A stretch of 41,669 nucleotides of DNA from an uncultured Bacteroidales bacterium (GTDB lineage Bacteria > Bacteroidota > Bacteroidia > Bacteroidales > Paludibacteraceae). Of the stretch, positions 7,089 through 16,448 are shown one piece after another (within the stretch, counting starts at the first letter, position 1; every line of letters starts with the position of its first letter). Both the position numbers and the translations under genes were made by a program. Location: contig CALAUA010000017.1 of assembly GCA_937891975.1 (NCBI GenBank), positions 1 to 41,669 on the forward strand, read 5' to 3'. A model generated the notes under the pieces. That model was not told where the DNA came from. It searched no databases and saw only the letters and a list, made by a program, of their open reading frames with translations.

Positions 7089-7379
7089 ATGAAACGACTA
7101 TTATTGATATTGGCGATTGGTAGTGCATTGTGCGTTTGGGCGCAGCAGAAGCCAGCACGAGTGCCTGCATACAAGGGCGTGATAGAACGAGTACAACCAA
7201 ACGGCGACACCGTGTATGTGCGTTTGCATGGCGATGAACGCAAACATTGGATGACGCTGGAGGACGGCGTGACACTCGTGAAAGAAAACAAAAAGGGATA
7301 TATATGCTACGCAAAGAAAAAGAAAGACGGAAGGATTGTGGCGACATGCAGAAAAGTGAAACAATCGAAGCGATTGTAG
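7089..7379 (+). CDS. Secreted stand-alone protein resembling the M6 protease prodomain
   Basis: The 96-residue product has a signal peptide (MKRLLLILAIGSALCVWAQ, cleavage near residue 19) and a basic tail. Its body matches the N-terminus of the M6 protease encoded directly downstream: VQPNGDTVYVRLHGDERKHW here against TQPDGSQITVYQHGDEHFRW there, followed in both by MT and a segment ending in GY or GF. I infer that it is a free prodomain-like protein that might fold, inhibit or escort the protease. It could also be the remnant of a truncated second protease gene. No named family is recognised. Confidence 0.7.
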   Translation: MKRLLLILAIGSALCVWAQQKPARVPAYKGVIERVQPNGDTVYVRLHGDERKHWMTLEDGVTLVKENKKGYICYAKKKKDGRIVATCRKVKQSKRL

Positions 7380-7383
7380 TTTA

Positions 7384-7426
7384 GAGGACGGCGCTAGACA
7401 CCTACAGTTTAGAGTTTAAAGAAAAG
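7384..7426. repeat. Micro-hairpin and 7-mer element before the M6 protease
   Basis: TTTAGA, then a unit at 7386-7407 (GGACG, imperfect core GCGCTAGACACC, TACAG), then TTTAGAG and TTTAAAG 7-mers. It has the same orientation as the unit at 7046 and fills the gap between the two genes. Confidence 0.65.
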
Positions 7427-9061
7427 ATGAATATGAAAAAAATAGGATTAATAGCAATTTTAAGCTTAATGGTATGCTCGGCATGGGCAATACCTGCACG
7501 TAGAGGTGGAATAGTAAAGACACAACCAGACGGAAGTCAAATCACTGTATATCAACATGGTGATGAGCATTTTCGTTGGATGACCAATGCGAAAGGCGAG
7601 TGGCTAAAGGTGGATGAGAATGGGTTTTACCAAGTGACGGAAGCATTGAGTGCAGAAGAGATAAGAACCAAACAGATGGCAGCACCTAGTCGTGTGGCAC
7701 AAGCACAAAAAGTGGCTACTCCGCTGAACATAGCTCCTCGCGGATTGGTGATATTGGTGAATTTTACCGATGTGGCTTTTACGACAGATAAGGCAGAAAT
7801 GGATAGTATGCTGATTGGCAAGAACTATACAAGAGATTATTCGTATAACTACGGAGGTAGAAAGTATTTTGTAACATCAGAAGGCTCTGCTTGGAAGTAT
7901 TTTTATGACTCATCCAATGGACAGTATAGTCCACAATTTGATGTGGTAGGTCCAGTGACGGTGAGTCAGGATATGGAATACTATGGTAAATATAATGAGA
8001 AAAAGGACTTTGATAATGCACCATGGGACATGGTAAAAGAAGCATGCGAGTTGGTGGACGATAGTGTAGATTTCAGTCTATACGACAATGATAATGACGG
8101 ATATATAGATTTCGTGTATGTAATTTATGCGGGATATGGTGAAGCCGATGGTGGCGCAGAGAACACCATTTGGCCTCACTCATATTGGCTCTTGGAGGCA
8201 GGAGTTACCTGTAAGGTGGATGGTAAGTATGTAGACTTGTATGCATGCGGCAATGAGTTGGATTATTTCACAAAACAACACACAGGTATCGGTACTTTCT
8301 GCCACGAATTTAGCCACGTATTAGGATTGCCCGATCTATACACTACAGAAGGTCAAACACATAAAACTTTGGGTAGTTGGGACATTTTGGATTATGGTCC
8401 ATACAACAATGACATGAACACACCACCTGCTTACTCAGCATATGAACGATTTATGATGGGATGGTTGACACCACGATTGATTGTAGATGCGGAGAACATA
8501 GCACTGGAAGAATTGCAGCAGAGTAATAGCGCCTTGCTGATTTCGACCAGCGATCAACACAATCTGAAAGGTAACGACCCTAGTCCAACGACCTTTTATC
8601 TACTAGAGAATCGCCAACAAGTAGGTTGGGATGAACATCTGCCTGGGCATGGATTGATGCTAACCAAGATACAGTATAACTATAATAACTGGCTAAACAA
8701 TATGGTTAACAATACCTCCAGTCGCATGGGAGTAGATTTGATAGAAGCAGATGGAAAGAAACCAAGTAGCGGTAGTAATGGATACACTGGCAAAGCTAGT
8801 GATTTGTTCCCTGCTGGTGCGACGGAATATCTAGGAATCGCTAACCACAGCATCGAAGAAATAAGCGAGAAAGACGGAGTGATATACTTCAAATATAGAG
8901 GTGGTATAACAACTTCTACAGAGCAAGTGCAACAACAAGAAACCGTCATTGCTATTTACAATATTTTGGGTCAAAAGCAAGAAACAACAGATATAGACAT
9001 TTTACCACATGGTACCTATGTGGTAGTGACCACAGCTGGTAGCAAGAAAATTGTACGTTAA
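7427..9061 (+). CDS. Secreted M6-family metalloprotease
   Basis: This is a zinc metalloprotease of the M6 (immune inhibitor A-like) family. It has a signal peptide ending near residue 21, a prodomain-like region (about residues 22-95), and a catalytic domain with HEFSHVLGLPD (H293, E294, H297, D303). A DNDNDGYID loop at about residues 220-228 resembles a calcium site. The C-terminal 40 residues (AIYNILGQKQE then LPHGTYVVV and a KKIVR end) look like a type A sorting domain of the type IX secretion system, so export to the surface is likely. The length is 544 aa. An in-frame ATG two codons downstream (7433) is an alternative start. Substrate unknown. Confidence 0.88.
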   Translation: MNMKKIGLIAILSLMVCSAWAIPARRGGIVKTQPDGSQITVYQHGDEHFRWMTNAKGEWLKVDENGFYQVTEALSAEEIRTKQMAAPSRVAQAQKVATPLNIAPRGLVILVNFTDVAFTTDKAEMDSMLIGKNYTRDYSYNYGGRKYFVTSEGSAWKYFYDSSNGQYSPQFDVVGPVTVSQDMEYYGKYNEKKDFDNAPWDMVKEACELVDDSVDFSLYDNDNDGYIDFVYVIYAGYGEADGGAENTIWPHSYWLLEAGVTCKVDGKYVDLYACGNELDYFTKQHTGIGTFCHEFSHVLGLPDLYTTEGQTHKTLGSWDILDYGPYNNDMNTPPAYSAYERFMMGWLTPRLIVDAENIALEELQQSNSALLISTSDQHNLKGNDPSPTTFYLLENRQQVGWDEHLPGHGLMLTKIQYNYNNWLNNMVNNTSSRMGVDLIEADGKKPSSGSNGYTGKASDLFPAGATEYLGIANHSIEEISEKDGVIYFKYRGGITTSTEQVQQQETVIAIYNILGQKQETTDIDILPHGTYVVVTTAGSKKIVR

Positions 9062-9062
9062 G

Positions 9063-9827
9063 ATGAAGATTATCTCCTATAATTTAAATGGCATTCGCAG
9101 CGCAATAAGCAAAGGGCTGTTTGACTGGCTTGCGGAAGAGCAGCCCGACGTATTCTGCATACAAGAGAGCAAAGCTCAGCCCGACCAGATAGATGTGATG
9201 ACCATGCAAGAGCTTGGTTATCAAAGTTATATTCACTCGGCAGAGAAGAAAGGTTATTCGGGCGTGGCTATCTTCACACGTATTCAGCCTGACCGCGTGG
9301 TGGTGGGTATGGGTAATCCAAAATATGACTGCCAAGGACGTGTGATTCGTGCCGACTACGGCGATGTGACCGTAATTTGCGTCTATATCCCATCGGGCGA
9401 AGCAGAAGGCCCAAAATATGAATATAAGATGGAGTTTCTAGAGGATTTTTTGGTGTGGATTAATGAATTGCGCAAGGAACGTCCGAATATCGTGGTATGT
9501 GGCGACTATAACATCGCGCACAAGCCGATAGACATCAATCATCCAGAGAGGCAAGTGGGAGTAAGTGGATTCCTACCTGAAGAGCGCGCATGGCTAGATA
9601 GATGGGAAGCGAGCGGCATGGTGGACACCTTCCGTATGTTTGACCAAAGCGGAGAGAAGTATAGTTGGTGGAGTTTCCGCGCTAATTCCAGGGCAAGGAA
9701 TGTAGGATGGCGTATTGATTATCATTGGGTAAGCGCACCATTAAAAGCGCGCGTGAGCGATGCAAAGATATTACCAGAAGTAGTGCATTCAGACCATTGC
9801 CCAGTTAGTATAGAGGTTAGAGGTTAA
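9063..9827 (+). CDS. xth: Exodeoxyribonuclease III
   Basis: This enzyme is an AP endonuclease and 3'-5' exonuclease in base-excision repair. Family motifs run the full 254 residues: SYNLNGIRSA near the start, FCIQESKAQ with the metal-binding Glu, VCGDYNIAH, the GWRIDYHW segment and a C-terminal HSDHCPV with the catalytic Asp-His. I start it at the ATG at 9063, two bases after the M6 stop. An upstream in-frame TTG at 9051 lies inside the protease gene and would add only MYVK. A short 7-mer string (GTTAGAG, GTTAAAG, GCGAAAG) at its 3' end leads into lptB. Confidence 0.95.
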   Translation: MKIISYNLNGIRSAISKGLFDWLAEEQPDVFCIQESKAQPDQIDVMTMQELGYQSYIHSAEKKGYSGVAIFTRIQPDRVVVGMGNPKYDCQGRVIRADYGDVTVICVYIPSGEAEGPKYEYKMEFLEDFLVWINELRKERPNIVVCGDYNIAHKPIDINHPERQVGVSGFLPEERAWLDRWEASGMVDTFRMFDQSGEKYSWWSFRANSRARNVGWRIDYHWVSAPLKARVSDAKILPEVVHSDHCPVSIEVRG

Positions 9828-9844
9828 AGGCGAAAGGCACGGAT

Positions 9845-10591
9845 ATGGATAGATTGAGAACAGAACATTTGTATAAGAAGTACGGCAAGCGTACTGTGGT
9901 GAATGATGTAAGCATCTACCTTGAGCAAGGGGAGATTGTGGGCTTGTTGGGTCCTAATGGTGCTGGTAAAACGACCACCTTTTACATGACAACAGGATTG
10001 GTTACTGCCAATAATGGAAAGATATTCCTCAATGATCTGGATATTACAAGTATGCCTATGTACCAGCGTGCGAAGCTGGGTATTGGCTATTTGCCACAAG
10101 AAGCAAGTGTATTCCGCAAGATGAGTGTGGAGGATAATATCTTGTCGGTATTGGAAATGACCAACTTCACCAAAGAGTACCAACAAGAGAAATTGGAACA
10201 ACTGATAAAGGAGTTTAACTTGGGTCATGTGCGCAAAAATTTAGGCGACCGTTTGTCTGGTGGTGAACGCCGACGTACCGAGATTGCTCGCTGCTTGGCA
10301 ATCGAGCCAAAGTTTGTAATGCTAGATGAGCCCTTTGCAGGTGTGGATCCTATTGCCGTGCAAGAGATTCAAGACGTAGTATGGCGATTGAAAGATAAGA
10401 ATATCGGTATCCTGATTACCGACCACAACGTGGATGAGACACTGATGATTACCGATCGTGCGTATTTACTCTTTGAGGGTAAGATTCTTTTCCACGGAAC
10501 ACCAGAAGAACTCGCTGCCAACCCTGTGGTGAGAAAGAACTATTTGGGTAGAGACTTTGAATTGAAAAAGAAAACAAGGGGAGAAGAGTAG
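9845..10591 (+). CDS. lptB: LPS export ABC transporter ATP-binding protein LptB
   Basis: LptB powers extraction of lipopolysaccharide from the inner membrane together with LptF, LptG and LptC, none of which are in this window. The 248 residues show Walker A GPNGAGKTTT, the PQEASVFRKMSVEDNI segment typical of LptB, the signature LSGGERRR, Walker B FVMLDEPFAGVDP and ITDHNV. The gene is followed, with a stop/start overlap, by glycosyltransferases and an O-antigen-ligase-like gene, which fits a role in LPS assembly and export. Its start lies 17 bases after xth. Confidence 0.94.
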   Translation: MDRLRTEHLYKKYGKRTVVNDVSIYLEQGEIVGLLGPNGAGKTTTFYMTTGLVTANNGKIFLNDLDITSMPMYQRAKLGIGYLPQEASVFRKMSVEDNILSVLEMTNFTKEYQQEKLEQLIKEFNLGHVRKNLGDRLSGGERRRTEIARCLAIEPKFVMLDEPFAGVDPIAVQEIQDVVWRLKDKNIGILITDHNVDETLMITDRAYLLFEGKILFHGTPEELAANPVVRKNYLGRDFELKKKTRGEE

Positions 10592-11310
10592 TGTCGCAAC
10601 AACTATTGCATATTATTATGCCCGTTAAAGACTCTATCGAGATTGCTGAAAGAGCCATTCGTGCTATTGTAGATAGTGGACATATGCTCTGCATATACGA
10701 TGATAACTCTTTGCCCGAAAATGCACAACGTCTAGATCACATCGCCACAGAAACAAATGCTCAAGTAATACATATATCAGACTTAACGAATCATCCCTCA
10801 CCTAATTACCGACTTGTATTACAACGAGCACAAAAAGACGCTTTAACCAACAATCAGCATTTGGTTATTGTTGAGAGCGATGTGATTATACAACGTGACA
10901 CGCTGAAGAGGATGACAATGGAAGTACAACCTGGCATTGGAATGGTAGCTGCTGTGACAATAGATGAACATAACGAGTATAACTTCCCCTATCATTACCT
11001 CCGCCGTTTACGTTATCGCTTTTTACCCAAACAAACTATTGCCACTAAAAAACGTTTCTCTTTCTGTTGTACGTTGCTCACCAACGAATTGCTACAAAAA
11101 GCAGATTTCCAGTTACTTGACCCAACAAAAAACTGGTACGACGTTACCATATCACATTGGTCGGTGCAACTCGGTTTACGCAATGTATTGATGTTGGATA
11201 ATCCCGTATTACACCTCCCACACGCTTCACGTCCGTGGAAACGACTGAAATATACTAATCCATTGCTCTATTATTGGCGCAAACTCACCCAAAAGAAAGA
11301 CCGTATATGA
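10591..11310 (+). CDS. Glycosyltransferase family 2-like protein
   Basis: This 239-residue protein has a GT-A fold N-terminus: LLHIIMPVKDS as first strand, ICIYDDNSLP-like second strand (LCIYDDNS) and VIVESDVII as the DxD-like metal site. The C-terminus is basic. It is probably a glycosyltransferase that adds a sugar to LPS core. I use the GTG at 10591, which overlaps the lptB stop (TAGTG), because the next ATG (10618) would remove the first beta strand. It overlaps the next gene by four bases (ATGA), so translational coupling is likely. Sugar and acceptor cannot be told from sequence. Confidence 0.75.
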   Translation: MSQQLLHIIMPVKDSIEIAERAIRAIVDSGHMLCIYDDNSLPENAQRLDHIATETNAQVIHISDLTNHPSPNYRLVLQRAQKDALTNNQHLVIVESDVIIQRDTLKRMTMEVQPGIGMVAAVTIDEHNEYNFPYHYLRRLRYRFLPKQTIATKKRFSFCCTLLTNELLQKADFQLLDPTKNWYDVTISHWSVQLGLRNVLMLDNPVLHLPHASRPWKRLKYTNPLLYYWRKLTQKKDRI

Positions 11311-12719
11311 ATCCTTTGGTTAGCGTCATAGTACCCATATATAATGCAGCGCCTTTTCTCAAAGAGACGTTGGATAGCATTACTGCATCTACATATCGCC
11401 CTATTGAAATTGTGATGGTAGATGATGGTAGCCAAGACAATAGCATAAACATTGCTCAAGATTATTGCACCAATCACCCAGAGTGCACAGTTATTGCACA
11501 AGCCAATCAGGGCGTTTCAGTAGCACGCAATAATGCGATACGCCATACCAAAGGCATATATATCTTGCCCGTAGATGCCGATGACAAGATAGCGGATACT
11601 TTTATTCAAAAGGCGGTTGAAGTAATAGAGAAAAATGACAATATACGCGTAGTCGGTTGTCGATGCTGGATGTTTGGGGCTGTCAATAAAGAATGGGAGT
11701 TACCTAAATTCAGTCATGCCCTACTCGCACGAAAGAATATGATTCCAGCTACAGCATTGTATCGTAAATCAGATTGGGAACGATGTGGCGGATACTTTGA
11801 AAAAGAGATATACCGCGAAGATTGGGATTTTTGGTTGAGTATGATGGAGCTCGGTGGCACATTTTACAAACTTGATGAAATACTTTTCTACTACCGCATT
11901 TCTGCAAATTCTCGCCGCAACCTTGCTAAAGGAAAAAAGAAACGTATCGTTGATGCTATCAATCATCGACATCCAGCATACATGCAAAGATATTTAGGGG
12001 GACCGTTGCATTACCACCGTTCATGGTCACGCATAATCAATTTCTTCCGCAGCGAAAGACAACAAGGCAACTATTCTGACTGGGAGAAGGGCGAAATCAT
12101 CTATGCTAAGCGAAATATCCTTCGAAATCATAATGGACTCATTTCCAAGCAATTCGCCACCCCGTCATTATGGAGAGGTATTATCTATGGATTGTTCTGT
12201 AAGTCAAAAGCACAACGTAGTTATGAGTATGCTCAGTGCTTAGTTGGGTTCACACCACCACCCATTGCCTATCGCGAAGTGCGTTACTGTGGTATCCTGC
12301 GCGATAGCTGGTATGTATGCCATAAATCAGAGTGCAGATACACATTCAATGATTTGATTCACAATAAATCGTTCCCTAATCGCGAACGAATCCTACAATC
12401 TATTGGAAAGTTTACTGCTGAATTATATAAACGCGGAGTCTTTCATCAAGACTATTCTGGTGGGAACATACTTTTCAATGAAGATGGCAGCAAGATTGAA
12501 GTAATTGACCTCAATCGTATCAAATTTTATCACCACATGCCACTTAAAAAGGGATTGCAACTATTTGAGCGACTCAATATAGATAAAGAGGCACTATCTA
12601 TCCTCGGCGCTACCTTTGCGCAAGTTTTGAGCATAGATGAAGAATTTGTGATTAACTACATTGTCACGCACCGTTGGAAAAAGCATATTAAACAAGGAAT
12701 AACTAATTTATATGAATAA
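11307..12719 (+). CDS. Glycosyltransferase family 2 fused to a KdkA/WaaP-like kinase domain
   Basis: Residues 1-215 are a GT2 domain (VSVIVPIYN, MVDDGSQDNS, and a DxD at 90-92). Residues 270-470 resemble the lipopolysaccharide kinase family (KdkA, WaaP, InaA): possible ATP lysine K281, catalytic loop HQDYSGGN (H380, D382, N387) and metal loop IDLNR (D401). One protein would thus add a sugar and phosphorylate LPS inner core or Kdo. I start at the ATG at 11307, which overlaps the preceding stop (ATGA). An upstream in-frame start at 11274 would only add residues from the previous gene. It overlaps the ligase-like gene by eight bases. Confidence 0.78.
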   Translation: MNPLVSVIVPIYNAAPFLKETLDSITASTYRPIEIVMVDDGSQDNSINIAQDYCTNHPECTVIAQANQGVSVARNNAIRHTKGIYILPVDADDKIADTFIQKAVEVIEKNDNIRVVGCRCWMFGAVNKEWELPKFSHALLARKNMIPATALYRKSDWERCGGYFEKEIYREDWDFWLSMMELGGTFYKLDEILFYYRISANSRRNLAKGKKKRIVDAINHRHPAYMQRYLGGPLHYHRSWSRIINFFRSERQQGNYSDWEKGEIIYAKRNILRNHNGLISKQFATPSLWRGIIYGLFCKSKAQRSYEYAQCLVGFTPPPIAYREVRYCGILRDSWYVCHKSECRYTFNDLIHNKSFPNRERILQSIGKFTAELYKRGVFHQDYSGGNILFNEDGSKIEVIDLNRIKFYHHMPLKKGLQLFERLNIDKEALSILGATFAQVLSIDEEFVINYIVTHRWKKHIKQGITNLYE

Positions 12720-13998
12720 TCTGTTGCACAAATATCAATCCGTCATGGGACAGCTCAACTACACCATTTTCTTGGTGCTTGTAGCTTTATTACCTTTCCC
12801 TCAAATTTTTCTGCGTTATACATGTACTGCATGGCTCTTAACATGGCTGTTAGAAGGACGGTTTATGAGAAAACCAACTCGACAAGATTGGCAAAAAGCT
12901 ATGCCATTTTTGATGTTTGGTGCTTGGTACCTATGGAAAATAATCTCAGGTCTTTGGGCGGATAATATCAGAGCTTATAATTGGCAACTAGAACGATATA
13001 TGGCATTTGGATTATTAGTTCCTATTGGTATTTGGGGTGTCAACAATAACTACGATTGGAAGCAAATCTGCAAAGTATTAGTTATATCTTGCGTAGCAGC
13101 TGCAGGAGTATATGCATTTACTTTATATTGGGTATTCAATGCTAAGTTTTTCAATCATGAGATTGGTACTTATGCACTCCAAGAACTTCCTATAGAGTTT
13201 TTTGCAAGCAAAGTATCTTACATGAAACACCGACTATTTTTGTGTAGCACACAGATGATGGGAATGATGGCACTTCTATACCTACGCAAAGATTTATTAT
13301 GCAAATATGGTAATATAAAAGGATGGATTATCATTATTATTGGTCTCATAAGTATGCTTGCACTCATATTAGCAACGGGCTCACGGGCATCCATTTTATC
13401 TGGTATTGCGTTGATTGCAGTTTGGATGCTATACAAGCTTCCTATTCGCCATCTGCGCTATAAAATTGCACTTATTGTGGTGGCATGTGGAACTGGTTTG
13501 GTCATATTGAGTTTGCACCCTCGCATGCAAGAGTTCAAATACGACCAACTGCTATCTATTCGAGACATTGACAAAGAGGATAATGTTCGCTTAAATATTT
13601 GGGGGTTAGCGTTAGAAGATACTCACGATTATTCGCTTTATGGTTTAGGCGCAGGACAGAGTACACTGTATCTCCAAGAGAAATACGCCAAAGCAGGACT
13701 AACAGATTATGTCAAACACGGCTACGCAGTCCACAATCAGTATCTTGCCGAATGGATGGAAATAGGTATTCCAGGGCTATTATTCTTCGTACTCGCATGG
13801 CTTAGTATTCCATATTTTACAAAAAAAAGAGCGCGTAAATCTGCGATGATGTTATTCACGCTTTACGCACTCAATATGCTCACAGACTGCATGTGGGGTA
13901 TGTTCGACGGTATCGCCCTATGGTGTGTGTGGATGGTTTTTATCCGCCTCCAATCCGATGCGCAGACTGACGAGCAAACCGCGAGGAATACACAATGA
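12712..13998 (+). CDS. O-antigen ligase family membrane protein
   Basis: The 428-residue product has about ten to twelve hydrophobic segments and the O-antigen ligase/polymerase (WaaL/Wzy) layout: a large periplasmic loop at about residues 265-345 containing GLGAGQST and KHGYAVHNQYLAEWMEIG, with the family HNxYL-type motif. It would join polysaccharide to lipid A core, or polymerise it. It follows the glycosyltransferase-kinase gene with an eight-base overlap. Its last 81 bases overlap the 3' end of the gene on the opposite strand, so the two genes share terminal DNA. Ligase and polymerase cannot be distinguished by eye. Confidence 0.82.
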   Translation: MNNLLHKYQSVMGQLNYTIFLVLVALLPFPQIFLRYTCTAWLLTWLLEGRFMRKPTRQDWQKAMPFLMFGAWYLWKIISGLWADNIRAYNWQLERYMAFGLLVPIGIWGVNNNYDWKQICKVLVISCVAAAGVYAFTLYWVFNAKFFNHEIGTYALQELPIEFFASKVSYMKHRLFLCSTQMMGMMALLYLRKDLLCKYGNIKGWIIIIIGLISMLALILATGSRASILSGIALIAVWMLYKLPIRHLRYKIALIVVACGTGLVILSLHPRMQEFKYDQLLSIRDIDKEDNVRLNIWGLALEDTHDYSLYGLGAGQSTLYLQEKYAKAGLTDYVKHGYAVHNQYLAEWMEIGIPGLLFFVLAWLSIPYFTKKRARKSAMMLFTLYALNMLTDCMWGMFDGIALWCVWMVFIRLQSDAQTDEQTARNTQ

Positions 13999-16407
13999 CA
14001 TTGACGTGCGACTATCTTGCATAGTGGCAATGCCTCTATCATTAGTCCAATAAGGATATGTAGGATGGTCATAACCATCAAATACATATTCCGTCAGTGC
14101 TGTTCCAAAATCGTAGATATTATAGCACGTCACATCCAATTGGAAAGGCACTTGCTTTATCCACCAACGACCTGTCATACGCAAGTCAAAATTGAAGAAG
14201 GCATCCTCTCGTTTACCAAACAACTCCCAATTGGTCATATTAATACCTTTTGCATCGTTTGCACATAATGCCACTTGTGTATGTGCATTATAGTTCACTG
14301 GTTTAGCTACAAAGGTCGCGAAAGGTTGACCATCCTTGAACTTACCATTCAAGCTGATTGAGAAGTACTTACATGCATTATATGTAACCTGCAAACGCAA
14401 GATAAAAGACTTATCTTGATTTAAGCGACAATTACCTTGATAGGGTATATCTTCCGCATAACTAATTACCTTGTATGCATTCGGATTTGCACTTGACTCT
14501 GCCAACACACCGATATTATTGTGCAACGGACCATTACCAATCGTAGAGAGTCCTGCCATCAAATAACTCTGCCATGATACACTAACGAACCATTTCTTGC
14601 CTGTGTACGAATACTTCGCCACGTTCGACATATAATAAGGTGTACGTCCGCCCACAGTACTGCTCATCAAATCCATTGGTTGCAGACCTACTGTATAATG
14701 TTTCTCACCCTCACGCCAATAGTACAAACCATCTTGTTCAAACATATTCGCCTCTAGGCCATCGCTATAATCGGTAAACCACATGTTATAATACTTGCGA
14801 ATACTTGACAGCAGCGAGAACTGATGCCTTGACTGCTTATCGAAAGTAAAGCGAATAGGGATATCCAATACGGCATATGATGGCTGATGTGCCCATAGGT
14901 TCTTACCAATAGCATGATATTTGCCTCCCGTTGTGGCAAGCAAGGTGCCATCCGCATAGCGAATTTCGCCATTCATATAATCATTGCTCAAGTATTGCAC
15001 CTCGTTCATGGTGTAACTCATGCGATTATGCGAGAGGTTCAATCCCATCTGGAACCACCAATTGGGTTTCCAATCTAATGCGAACTTTGCCAACCAGTTA
15101 GGACTAACTACTGACTTGCCATTCAACAGTATTCCGTCCAACGAAACGCCCAAATGTGCTTGCATACGTAGTCCACGCGCCAATTCATATTCCGCCACTA
15201 CCATAGCTTCATTCTCCAACAACCCCGCTCCATAAGCCGATGATTGCCAGTGATATGTGTATAATGGCGTGCGCAATTTATCGGCTATACTTTGCATATA
15301 CATATCGTTGCTCCAAGTCGTAGTAGTCGGACTGAAATGCACAAAAGAGTTATACCCTGAAGCATGCACACGCAACCATGGCAATAAACGCTGATCATAT
15401 TGCACCGACAAGTTCGCTTCATTGGTCTTACCATCAGCATACCAGGGGTCAAACGCCTCGCCATCGTGGTCCAATAGATTGCGAGCAAACGACAAACTAT
15501 CGTGCTGCACATCGCTCAACGCCCAGCTCAAACCGGCCACCAGTCTACCACCATTAGCAAAGGTCTTGCTTCCATACACTGCAGCCGTATAGCCTAAAAA
15601 ATCTGCCACTTCATTGCGATTATACAGCAACTCCGAATACATATCTCCCCTACCCTGCGCTACAAAATAATAGTTCAACTTATCCAGCACATTATTCGTT
15701 GCCATAGGCAGTTCGCCATCCAATTGCGCTGTATAATAGGGACTTGCATACATCCCAGATATACCTGTGTGGTCAAATGCTGTCTGCGTGCGCGAACCAT
15801 ATTGAGCATACGCATGTTGATAATACCGTTTGCCATACGCAGGAATAGCGAAACTCGCCTCCGCACTACCCGCACCTATCACATGATTACGCATCTCTAT
15901 CGGGCGACTATCCATCGTTCGCTCTTCACCCGATGAGTGGAACAAGTTGATCAACTCGCATGTTCCAGGCGATATACCGCCCAAGTTGCCTGCATTACCT
16001 TTCAGTGTCAGCGATTGGCTTTGATAGTCGGCATCTGTAAAATGAATCTTTCCCTCGTGATAATCCAGTACATAGTCCGTGCGTAACATATTGGTATACA
16101 GCATAGTACTGCCCACTTGATAGCGGCTATCTATGCGCATGCCATTCAGCGAATACTTATTCTGACGAAACGAGTTGCCTGCAATCGAAAAGATATTCAT
16201 ATCGCCCAAGTTCCATTCGCCTGTGGTTTCCGCTTCATACACCACATAATCCGAATAATTATCCAGATAATGTCCTAAATCCCCATTGATATACCACTCG
16301 CGAAAGAACTCGCTACTCACGCTATCTACTCCAAAAGACGGAAAAACCTCAGCACGCACCAGCGCACTAAGGCATATACTCATTACCAATAAAATAGTCT
16401 TTTTCAT
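13918..16407 (-). CDS. TonB-dependent receptor-like outer-membrane protein
   Basis: This 829-residue protein starts with a signal peptide (MKKTILLVMSICLSALVRA). A plug-like domain follows at about residues 60-190, with NKYSLNGMRIDSRYQVG and GGISPGTCEL resembling plug segments. The rest is a long run of alternating aromatic and polar strands typical of a 22-strand barrel. There is no N-terminal carboxypeptidase-like domain and I see no clear TonB box. No SusD partner is adjacent, so it may transport a small ligand instead of a glycan. It lies 41 bases downstream of dnaJ. Its 3' end overlaps the O-antigen-ligase-like gene by 81 bases. The substrate is unknown. Confidence 0.65.
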   Translation of the reverse strand: MKKTILLVMSICLSALVRAEVFPSFGVDSVSSEFFREWYINGDLGHYLDNYSDYVVYEAETTGEWNLGDMNIFSIAGNSFRQNKYSLNGMRIDSRYQVGSTMLYTNMLRTDYVLDYHEGKIHFTDADYQSQSLTLKGNAGNLGGISPGTCELINLFHSSGEERTMDSRPIEMRNHVIGAGSAEASFAIPAYGKRYYQHAYAQYGSRTQTAFDHTGISGMYASPYYTAQLDGELPMATNNVLDKLNYYFVAQGRGDMYSELLYNRNEVADFLGYTAAVYGSKTFANGGRLVAGLSWALSDVQHDSLSFARNLLDHDGEAFDPWYADGKTNEANLSVQYDQRLLPWLRVHASGYNSFVHFSPTTTTWSNDMYMQSIADKLRTPLYTYHWQSSAYGAGLLENEAMVVAEYELARGLRMQAHLGVSLDGILLNGKSVVSPNWLAKFALDWKPNWWFQMGLNLSHNRMSYTMNEVQYLSNDYMNGEIRYADGTLLATTGGKYHAIGKNLWAHQPSYAVLDIPIRFTFDKQSRHQFSLLSSIRKYYNMWFTDYSDGLEANMFEQDGLYYWREGEKHYTVGLQPMDLMSSTVGGRTPYYMSNVAKYSYTGKKWFVSVSWQSYLMAGLSTIGNGPLHNNIGVLAESSANPNAYKVISYAEDIPYQGNCRLNQDKSFILRLQVTYNACKYFSISLNGKFKDGQPFATFVAKPVNYNAHTQVALCANDAKGINMTNWELFGKREDAFFNFDLRMTGRWWIKQVPFQLDVTCYNIYDFGTALTEYVFDGYDHPTYPYWTNDRGIATMQDSRTSMSLCIPRGLLVSLRIGLEADKNHPHTP

Positions 16408-16424
16408 AATTTGTCTTTATTCCT

Positions 16425-16445
16425 GAATCCTGATTCCCGAATCCA
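16425..16445. repeat. 7-base repeat between dnaJ and the receptor gene
   Basis: Three abutting 7-mers: GAATCCT, GATTCCC and GAATCCA. This is the same unit type (GANTCCC) that forms an in-frame array inside rsmH at 35873-35921. Confidence 0.6.
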
Positions 16446-16448
16446 TTT

